Source of the DNA: Leifsonia sp. Root4
GTDB taxonomy: Bacteria; Actinomycetota; Actinomycetes; Actinomycetales; Microbacteriaceae
DNA length: 64,000 nt
NCBI RefSeq assembly: GCF_001425085.1
Contig: NZ_LMDN01000004.1
Location: 186,001-250,000 of the forward strand
Reading direction: 5' to 3'
Position numbers and translations under genes: made by a program. The notes beneath the pieces were generated by a model, which worked only from the letters and a program-made list of their open reading frames with translations, had not been told where the DNA came from and ran no database searches. This document shows, piece after piece, positions 61,449-64,000 of the stretch (position 1 is the first letter of the stretch; each line of letters begins with the position of its first letter).

Positions 61449-61465
61449 AGTTCAACGCTTGAACT
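61449..61465. promoter_or_regulatory. Palindrome in the PAP2 / MFS gap
   Basis: AGTTCAA, CGC, TTGAACT is a perfect inverted repeat just before a TTGACG at 61467. It could be a second regulator's site. Confidence 0.6.
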
Positions 61466-61491
61466 ATTGACGCCGTGGCCTCATACTGATT

Positions 61492-61508
61492 ACCAAACGT
61501 CGTTTGGT
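61492..61508. promoter_or_regulatory. Palindrome overlapping the MFS -10 region
   Basis: ACCAAACG, T, CGTTTGGT is a perfect 17-bp palindrome, 23-25 bp downstream of TTGACG, so it probably covers the -10 element of the MFS promoter. Confidence 0.65.
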
Positions 61509-61561
61509 TTTGACCACGTTGCCCCCTTACGCACCACCCTTTCTCAACGAAGAGGAGAATT

Positions 61562-62851
61562 GTGTCCACTCACACCCCAGGTTCAGACGTCGACAGCGAC
61601 GGCCGTACCGAACTCACCTCCACCGGCCTGCGCAGCCCGCTCGCCACCAAGGCGCTGCTGCCATCGATCGCTGTCACCTCGGTATTCCTGTTCGCGACCT
61701 ACGCGGCACTCACCGGCATCCTGCTGCCCGCCCAGGTGGCGCTGCTCGACGAGGACAACAAGATCGCGAACCTCGCGATCGTGAGCACGGTCTCGTTCAT
61801 CTTCACCCTCTTCGCCCAGCCGATCGTCGGCGCGTTCAGTGACCGCACGCGCTCGCGCCTCGGCCGCCGCGCACCGTGGATGCTGATCGGCGCCGCCGTC
61901 GCGATGATCTTCCTGCTCGGGCTCGGCGGCATGCAGAACGTGGTCTGGATCACGGTGTTCTGGGTCGTCATCCAGGTCTCGCTGAACGCGCTGCAGGGCC
62001 CGATGTCGGCGATCGTGCCCGACCGATTCCCGCGCTCCCGTCGCGGGATGGCCTCGGCCATGGTCGGCGTCGGCACCATGATCGGTGCGGCAGTCGGAAC
62101 CGTGGTCGCCGGCCAGTTCATCAACAACATCGGCCTCGGCTACACGGTCTTCGGTGCCGGCGTGCTGCTCGTCACCGTGCTGTTCGTGCTGATCAACCGC
62201 GACAGCTCGAGCGTCGGCGGTGTGATCGAACCGTGGAGCTGGAAGAACTTCTTCGCCGGCTTCTGGATCAGCCCCACGGCGAACCCGGACTTCGCCTGGG
62301 CCTTCGCCGCGCGCTTCTTCTTCATCCTCGGCTACTTCGTCATCGCCGCATACAACCTGTACATCCTCACCGACTACCTGAAGCTGCCGCTCGCTGAGGC
62401 TGCGGCCACCGCCGGCCTGCTCGCCGTCGTCGGCGTCGTCCCCACGCTGCTCTCGATCGTTGTGGCCGGCTGGTGGAGCGACAAGGTCGGCCGCCGCAAG
62501 GTGTTCATCTACGCCGCGACCGTGTTCATGGTCATCGGCCTCTCGATGCCACTGTTGATGCCGAGCGTCACCGGCATGCTCATCATGGGCATCATCAACG
62601 GCTTCGGCTTCGGTCTCTACATGGCGTGCGACACGGCGCTCATGACCGAGGTGCTCCCGGGCGACGGCGTCGCCGCGGGCAAGGACCTCGGAATCCTCAA
62701 CGTCGCAACGAACATCCCGCAGGCAATGAGCCCGGCCGTTGCCGCCATCATCATCGGCAGCTTCGGCGGGTTCCCCGCACTGTTCGTGTTCGCCATGATC
62801 GCGGTCGTGATCGCCGCGCTCGTGCTCGTGCCCATCAAGAGCGTTCGTTAG
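61562..62851 (+). CDS. MFS transporter, probably for glycosides
   Basis: A 429-residue transporter with 12 predicted helices. After helix 2 the loop DRTRSRLGRRAPWM follows the sugar/GPH-type pattern, and the corresponding loop in the second half is SDKVGRRKVF. Start is GTG at 61562, with AGGAG 6 nt upstream. The carboxylesterase gene follows 10 bp later. Because of the shared TetR-type operator with GH3, uptake of an aryl-glucoside or similar plant compound is likely, by inference. Confidence 0.88.
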   Translation: MSTHTPGSDVDSDGRTELTSTGLRSPLATKALLPSIAVTSVFLFATYAALTGILLPAQVALLDEDNKIANLAIVSTVSFIFTLFAQPIVGAFSDRTRSRLGRRAPWMLIGAAVAMIFLLGLGGMQNVVWITVFWVVIQVSLNALQGPMSAIVPDRFPRSRRGMASAMVGVGTMIGAAVGTVVAGQFINNIGLGYTVFGAGVLLVTVLFVLINRDSSSVGGVIEPWSWKNFFAGFWISPTANPDFAWAFAARFFFILGYFVIAAYNLYILTDYLKLPLAEAAATAGLLAVVGVVPTLLSIVVAGWWSDKVGRRKVFIYAATVFMVIGLSMPLLMPSVTGMLIMGIINGFGFGLYMACDTALMTEVLPGDGVAAGKDLGILNVATNIPQAMSPAVAAIIIGSFGGFPALFVFAMIAVVIAALVLVPIKSVR

Positions 62852-62861
62852 GAGAACAGCC

Positions 62862-64000
62862 GTGACCATCGCCACCCCTCCCCCTGTTCCGACCGGAATC
62901 GTCCAGACCAACGCCGGCGCCGTCCGCGGCTTCTGGCGTGAGGCACCGGATGCCGCAGGCTCCCGCTCCGCGGCATTCCTCGGCATCCCGTTCGCCGAGC
63001 CGCCGATCGGCGAGCACCGCTTCGCGGCGCCGGTCCCGCACCGGGCATGGGAGGGTGTGCGCGATGCGATCGAGTTCGGCGCCACCCCGCACCGCGAGGT
63101 ACAAGGCGAAATCACCCTGATCCCCGAGCCGGCGTTCCCCGGTGAGTCGACGCTCAACGTCAACGTCTTCACGCCGAGCCCCGGCGAGGCAACGGCCCTG
63201 CCCGTGCTCGTCTACATCCACGGCGGCGGCTACGTCTCCGGTTCGCCGTCCAGCCCCTGGTACGACGGCGCCCCGTTCAACCGCGACGGCGTCGTGTTGG
63301 TGTCCGTGTCGTACCGCCTCGGCTTCGACGGCTTCGGCTTCATCGAAGACGCCCCGATGAACCGCGGCGTGCTCGACTGGATGCTCGCCCTCGAGTGGGT
63401 GCAGGAGAACATCGCGGCCTTCGGCGGCGACCCCGCCCGGGTCACCATCGCCGGGCAATCCGCCGGCGGCGGCGCGGTGCTCACACTGCTCGGCGTGCCG
63501 AGCGCGCAGCACCTCTTCCAGGGTGTCTACTCAATCTCCGGCGTGCCCACCTCGACGACGCTCGATGCGGCAGAGGCCGTTGGACGCACGATCGCCGAGC
63601 TCGGCGGGGTCGCACCGACCCGGGCCGGTCTGTCCACCCTTCCAGAGGCGCGCATCCTCGAGCTGCAGGCCCAGGCGTCCCCCATGAACATGGGCGGCGG
63701 CGAGGACGGCGGCGAGCCCGACCCCGTTGCCGGGCTCGTTGCCTTGGTCAACGGTGGCCTCGTGCTCGGCCCCGTCGTCGACGGCGACATCATCCCGCTG
63801 CCGAGCCGTGACGCGTTCGCGGCCGGCATCGGTGCAGACAAGGCCGTCATCCTCGGTGCAACCGACCAGGAGTTCAACATGGTCCTCGCCGGCGCCAGGG
63901 AATCGCTGGCGACTGTGCCTGCTGCCGCGCTGCTCGGCCAGCTGGTGAGCTCCCCCGAGATCCTCGAGGCCTACCTCGCCGAGCACCACGGCCTCGACAC
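62862..64000 (+). CDS. Carboxylesterase, type B family (partial at window end)
   Basis: The gene runs off the window without a stop codon; 379 codons are visible. GTG at 62862 has TAGGAG 7 nt upstream. The type-B carboxylesterase pattern is clear: FLGIPFAEPPIGEHRF, oxyanion-hole HGGGYVSGS, and nucleophile Ser200 in IAGQSAGGGAV. No signal peptide is seen. It is co-transcribed with the MFS gene, and may remove an acyl or aromatic ester from an imported glycoside. Confidence 0.9.
   Translation, partial: MTIATPPPVPTGIVQTNAGAVRGFWREAPDAAGSRSAAFLGIPFAEPPIGEHRFAAPVPHRAWEGVRDAIEFGATPHREVQGEITLIPEPAFPGESTLNVNVFTPSPGEATALPVLVYIHGGGYVSGSPSSPWYDGAPFNRDGVVLVSVSYRLGFDGFGFIEDAPMNRGVLDWMLALEWVQENIAAFGGDPARVTIAGQSAGGGAVLTLLGVPSAQHLFQGVYSISGVPTSTTLDAAEAVGRTIAELGGVAPTRAGLSTLPEARILELQAQASPMNMGGGEDGGEPDPVAGLVALVNGGLVLGPVVDGDIIPLPSRDAFAAGIGADKAVILGATDQEFNMVLAGARESLATVPAAALLGQLVSSPEILEAYLAEHHGLD

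Overview
The window is high-GC, actinobacterial DNA. The family most likely is Microbacteriaceae. The grounds are the gene content (LCP wall enzyme, MsiK-type ABC sugar importers without their own ATPase, many LacI regulators, DUF2510 protein), frequent GTG starts, and short intergenic palindromes of the CTGGTCGAGTAG / CTACTCGACCAG type that I associate with that family. No phage, plasmid, insertion sequence or CRISPR array was seen. The window ends inside a carboxylesterase gene.

Layout. 1-7.8 kb is housekeeping: a minus-strand run serS, HAD phosphatase, tRNA-Ser(UGA), LCP protein, tRNA-Ser(GCU) closed by a UUCG terminator, then a diacylglycerol-kinase-like lipid kinase, pheA and pgm. 8-12.3 kb holds two tandem secreted amidase-domain proteins, an MFS transporter and a VanY-like carboxypeptidase. 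12.3-18.5 kb is a beta-glucoside operon (binding protein, two permeases, GH1 beta-glucosidase, LacI regulator) behind three GAGAGCGCTCTC operators. 18.5-25.7 kb is mixed: GNAT, an orphan DNA methyltransferase, a zinc-finger protein, lipoate ligase, alpha/beta hydrolase, MarR plus MFS, and a hydroxyacid dehydrogenase.

25.8-40.3 kb is an L-rhamnose / rhamnoside locus: two related LacI regulators at its edges, GH42 beta-galactosidase, rhamnose mutarotase, isomerase, bifunctional aldolase/dehydrogenase, rhamnulokinase, an ABC importer and a clan-A glycosidase-like protein. Four copies of one operator, TGAAWCGWTTCA, tie it together. 40.6-49.4 kb has a serine hydrolase, a 670-bp repeat region, and a galactoside locus (aldose epimerase, GH36 alpha-galactosidase, DUF5107-TPR protein, AraC regulator). 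49.5-56.3 kb has an NYN-LOTUS protein, an aldo/keto reductase, a GntR-lactate oxidoreductase pair whose enzyme carries a histone-H1-like tail, a DUF2510 membrane protein and a CoA transferase with swapped domain order. 56.4-64 kb is a second aryl/beta-glucoside set: GH3, TetR, ROK regulator, PAP2 phosphatase, MFS transporter and carboxylesterase, linked by a shared TetR-type operator.

The window is therefore mainly four plant-polysaccharide uptake and hydrolysis loci set in ordinary chromosome. The most unusual non-coding content is a set of repeat elements that sit at nearly every roomy convergent gene junction, one composite of which is duplicated in tandem. GGATGCC is also strikingly common inside genes.
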